NCBI RefSeq assembly: GCF_905163445.1
Contig: NC_053183.1
Span: 4,588,001-4,652,000 of the forward strand
Direction of reading: 5' to 3'
DNA length: 64,000 nucleotides
Source: Pararge aegeria
Lineage: Eukaryota; Arthropoda; Insecta; Lepidoptera; Nymphalidae
A program made the translations under genes and the position numbers. The notes beneath the pieces were generated by a model. It was not told the origin of the DNA. It ran no database searches and saw nothing but the letters and a program-made list of their open reading frames with translations. Shown in pieces: positions 62,780-64,000 of the stretch. The first letter of the stretch is position 1. Each line of letters begins with the position of its first letter.

Positions 62780-63186
62780 GTGTAAATGAATACGGAAATA
62801 GTACTTCAGAGGCTTTAGAATTACATTATTTACTGTCTCTAAGACTTATCTGTGAAAGCGAATCGCTAATAGTTTTTGAGTAAACAACTGCCATAGTTTT
62901 TACTGAAAGAAATCGGATACAACCCTAAAACATCACATGCTAAATTAGAATCAAGTGATTCCTGTCACTTTATTAGGTACGCGTCGTGTAGCGTAGGTAC
63001 TATGCGCGTGTCTGTCTGTTATCTTCAATAGGGTTGTCAAAAGTAAACACTAGGAATGTTTTAAATTAGTTTGTATGGAAACATAAATATGCTTCTTTTG
63101 ATAAAAATTTTTACAGAGGGATTCCTTATTTAATATACTTATGCACCTTTCAAAAGGTATTTCGGAATTCCGTTACACGTATTTTA
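62780..63186 (+). repeat. Repeat U, uninterrupted copy (empty-site reference)
   Basis: GTGTAAATGAATACGGAAAT, GGCTTTAGAATTACATTATT, GCCATAGTTTTTACTGAAAG, GTAGCGTAGGTACTATGCGC, ATAGGGTTGTCAAAAGTAAA, TTTTTACAGAGGGATTCCTT, GGAATTCCGTTACACG. It lacks both the Helitron and the hAT-M insert of the 48-kb copy. Confidence 0.8.
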
Positions 63187-64000
63187 ATACTATGTCCTAC
63201 TTAATCTACTTATGCATTAGAAATTAACGTAATTCTTACAATTTTGAAAACGGCCGCGCCCTAACTAGACATGTATACGTTTATACGTTATATTGCATAT
63301 TTAAATTCATTTTGTAAAAGTTACATTTATAATAAATTTATCTTGTATTGTATAAATGTAACTTTATGGATTGTGCTGAATAAATTAATTGATATTATAT
63401 TGGAGTTGAAATGCAAAAATGAATAGTTATTTTTTAGATTACACAATCGCCTCTAAAGAAGTATATCACTCTTGTTTACATTACGGATATGATAACTAAC
63501 CTAGATGATAATGTATTAAAAGCTGATGCTGTGATTTACCTTACAATCTATCAACTCTACGTTTCATACACTTGGGAGAAAAAGACGTCGTAAAGAGTGT
63601 GATATATTGAAAATTAAATTAAATGTCAACAAACGTTACGAACTTATGTTAAGTTTCTAGTTTCACTACATTTTTGCACAGTCTCCTTGTTAGCAACGAT
63701 TCCACAAACGATTTTCAACGTTAGCAACGATTGATAGGTACAGTGTGATGCATGTAATCTAAATAACAATAATAATTTAGGTTTCTGTGCTGAAATGTTG
63801 CTAACACGCTAACTTGGCACTGAAATTGGTGCAGAACAATTAATAATGTTTCACACGGCACATCGTAACGGCACAATAATATAGCAAAATAATACACATT
63901 GAAAGTTTGGTTTGTCCATCCCCGTGCCTCAGAGAGCATAGCTAGCCTTCCTCATAAACCTAATTAAAGAATTCTGATCAATATCTCACTATCTTTAACT
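63187..64000. other. AT-rich stretch, nothing recognised apart from an S4 scrap
   Basis: 63918-63945 (CATCCCCGTGCCTCAGAGAG) resembles the S4 body. No gene. Confidence 0.4.

Noticed and set aside
1..64000. Origin on the W chromosome or in a piRNA cluster
   Set aside because: Repeat density is high, but dominated by old SINEs and MITEs, and two candidate host exons are present. Nothing in the sequence itself supports either assignment.

Overview
The window looks like 64 kb of lepidopteran nuclear DNA, probably from a butterfly. The base composition is AT-rich, there is no compact gene array, and several tRNA-derived SINEs, Helitron ends, hAT-type MITEs and RTE/CR1/Penelope retroelement relics typical of Lepidoptera recur many times. 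No genome was searched; the taxonomic call rests on recognising these families by eye. Nearly all long ORFs here are retrotransposon relics or accidental readings through SINEs and MITEs.

Host-gene content is sparse. Two pieces look like real protein-coding exons. (1) 33451-33534 (+) is an 84-nt exon-like block bounded by AG and GT that encodes a coiled-coil segment closely resembling the zinc-finger protein ZC4H2. (2) 40045-40159 (-) is a GC-rich open segment with a strong start context that ends exactly at a consensus donor (GTGAGT). It is preceded upstream by a CpG-rich stretch (about 40160-40690) that may be its 5' UTR and promoter. The rest is intergenic or intronic.

Repeat families, named here for reference. 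S1: tRNA-type SINE with a GGCGCAGTGGGCAGCGACC head, 12 copies. S2: tRNA-type SINE with a GATAGCCYAGTGGGTAGGAC head and a (TGA)n tail. S3: SINE with a CCTCCCTGGCGCAGCG head. S4: SINE with a TGGTCTAGTGATTAGCA head. F4: unclassified dispersed repeat containing GAGCTCGTCCGG and GCTTAACACCTACGCCTC. hAT-M: MITE with CAGTGGCGTGCA ends and 8-bp target duplications. MITE-G: GTACAAGATTTGC ends. MITE-F: CAGAATTAAGAACATACAG ends. MITE-T: GGCTAGCAYGRGCAGGAGA ends. U: an unclassified three-copy repeat. L-A, L-B, L-C, L-D and L-G: 3' portions of non-LTR retrotransposons. RTE: BovB-like RTE relics.

Layout. 1-10 kb: SINE/MITE nests, a tandem pair of mini-Helitrons and a nested LINE insertion. 10-19 kb: MITEs, a CR1/Jockey-like ORF2 relic (-) and an RTE reverse-transcriptase relic (+). 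19-33 kb: SINEs, a Helitron, an RTE 3' end and quieter AT-rich DNA. 33-36.3 kb: the ZC4H2-like exon, a LINE 3' end, and a compact head-to-head Penelope-like composite with hammerhead-like motifs, one-sided tail and 13-bp duplication. 37.5-40.7 kb: the most repeat-poor part, ending in the candidate first exon. 41-57 kb: SINEs, F4 and U copies with nested insertions. 57.4-59.1 kb: the best preserved LINE ORF2 (two in-frame stops). 59.5-64 kb: F4 with a nested RTE fragment, an AT microsatellite, SINEs and a second U copy that acts as an empty-site reference for two insertions at 48-49 kb.
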